A DNA stretch of 64,000 nt from contig JAUFSD010000001.1 in assembly GCA_033030425.1 (NCBI GenBank), positions 2,604,001-2,668,000 of the forward strand. The letters are read 5' to 3'. The translations under genes were made by a program, and so were the position numbers. Below the pieces are notes generated by a model that was not told the origin of the DNA, made no database searches, and saw only the letters and a list, made by a program, of their open reading frames with translations. Of this stretch, positions 63,301-64,000 are shown piece after piece (the first letter of the stretch is position 1; every line of letters starts with the position of its first letter). This stretch comes from Verpa conica (taxonomy: Eukaryota > Ascomycota > Pezizomycetes > Pezizales > Morchellaceae).

Positions 63301-64000
63301 GATATTTTATAGAGAAGCCTCCGGGCACTACGGGAACCGGTTGTAGTGTTGGAATCTTTCCTTTTGGGGGATTTTTAGAGTTCATTGATCTACTGCTCAC
63401 CTAGGTTAAGCAACCTCAGAACGTTGGCTTGATTAGAATAAAGTATACGGAAATAGAGTTATAAATTCATTTATAGTGGCTAGTAAAGATAGAATCCGGA
63501 TCTAGGACCCCTCTTCTTCAAAAGAAGCTAGCAGCTAATCTGTAGATCCTTCCATCATAGGTTTTCATCATAGCTCTAATGTTGGTCATGTGGCAATCAA
63601 GTTGAGTCGTCCATGCGCAAGCAAACCCCCAAGATATATCTACCTAACCGTAATGATACGTTTTATCCCTAATCTCAAACAATCATAAGATGAAGTCATG
63701 ACTCTCAACCGGTAAAGTTTCGTATACCATATCTCAACAAATGAGGTTGTCATAGCCATGTGGAGAATAGAAGAAGGCCCTAGTCATATCCCCTGAGGTC
63801 AATGCATATCAATAATCGTAAATATGGCACCACTCGCCACCGCAATCTTTGTCGGATTAGGAAGATAGATTGGGAATTTTCTCACCTAAAAAAGCACAGT
63901 TGCAGCAAGTTGTTGCTGCTTAAGTACTTCATCCGCGATTTTCTATAAAAATTTTAGGGATAATTTCCTGATTTGTAACAATCAGAAATATGCAAACCTT
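57377..64000. other. 6.6-kb gene-poor region to the window end
   Basis: No open frame here has a recognisable domain, a good splice partner or codon bias like the genes. The first kilobase (57.4-58.4 kb) is very AT- and TpA-rich, as in mutated (RIP-like) repeats; the rest is moderate in GC. C8 at 61541-61548. A pyrimidine-rich block lies at about 59150-59215. Intact mobile elements, tRNAs or arrays are not seen. Confidence 0.55.

Noticed and set aside
1..64000. CRISPR arrays, operons, ribosome binding sites, rRNA
   Set aside because: None present; the spliceosomal introns show a eukaryotic nuclear genome, where bacterial signals do not apply.

Overview
This window is nuclear DNA from a filamentous ascomycete (Pezizomycotina). 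The evidence is short introns of about 50-95 nt with GTATGT/GTAAGT-type donors and CTAAC-like branch sites, two GPI-anchored Cys-rich wall proteins, SAT4-type rhodopsin-like and DUF7918 proteins, a fungal complex I 21.3 kDa subunit, and large AT-rich intergenic spaces. The DUF7918 gene and the general style hint at Pezizomycetes, but this is only a guess. I rebuilt exon structures by hand; every joined frame was checked for phase, and two uncertain junctions are flagged.

Layout. 0-2.1 kb (+): the 3' part of a gene joining MEDS and PAS sensor domains to the C-terminal half of a fungal transcription factor domain. 4.6-6.1 kb (-): a secreted subtilisin (S8) homologue in which the catalytic Asp, the catalytic His and the oxyanion Asn are all Ser, a probable pseudo-protease. 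8.0-10.1 kb (-): an eight-exon DHA1 MFS drug/polyamine transporter. 12.7-14.1 kb and 22.9-24.0 kb (-): two Cys-rich GPI-anchored proteins with a shared Cys module. Between them are a Gly/Ser/Pro-rich membrane protein (-), a DUF7918 protein with an acidic IDLTDD-like end (-), a secreted But2-domain protein (+) and a small two-exon membrane protein (+). 24.9-27.3 kb (+): a CorA-like Mg2+ transporter family protein. 29.3-30.7 kb (+): a seven-helix SAT4/rhodopsin-like protein. 33.3-35.0 kb (-): a conserved protein of unknown role.

36-57 kb is the housekeeping core. It holds ethanolamine-phosphate cytidylyltransferase (+), phosphopantothenoylcysteine decarboxylase (-), COQ2 (+), a 1,486-residue JmjC/4CXXC_R1 zinc finger/AT-hook chromatin protein resembling Neurospora DMM-1 (+), the TFIIA large subunit (-), a DUF1761 membrane protein (+), a RING/coiled-coil protein of Zip3/HEI10 type (-), and divergent from it the complex I 21.3 kDa subunit (+). 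The last 6.6 kb (57.4-64 kb) has no gene I can support.

The genes do not form one pathway. The accessory half (0-31 kb) is rich in secreted and membrane proteins and AT-rich spacers. The core half holds lipid, CoA, ubiquinone, transcription and respiration genes. A 170-bp Tc1/mariner-type MITE with about 49-bp terminal inverted repeats and a TA target duplication lies at 48.9-49.1 kb. The best candidates for something new are the S8 pseudo-protease and the MEDS-PAS-transcription-factor chimera.
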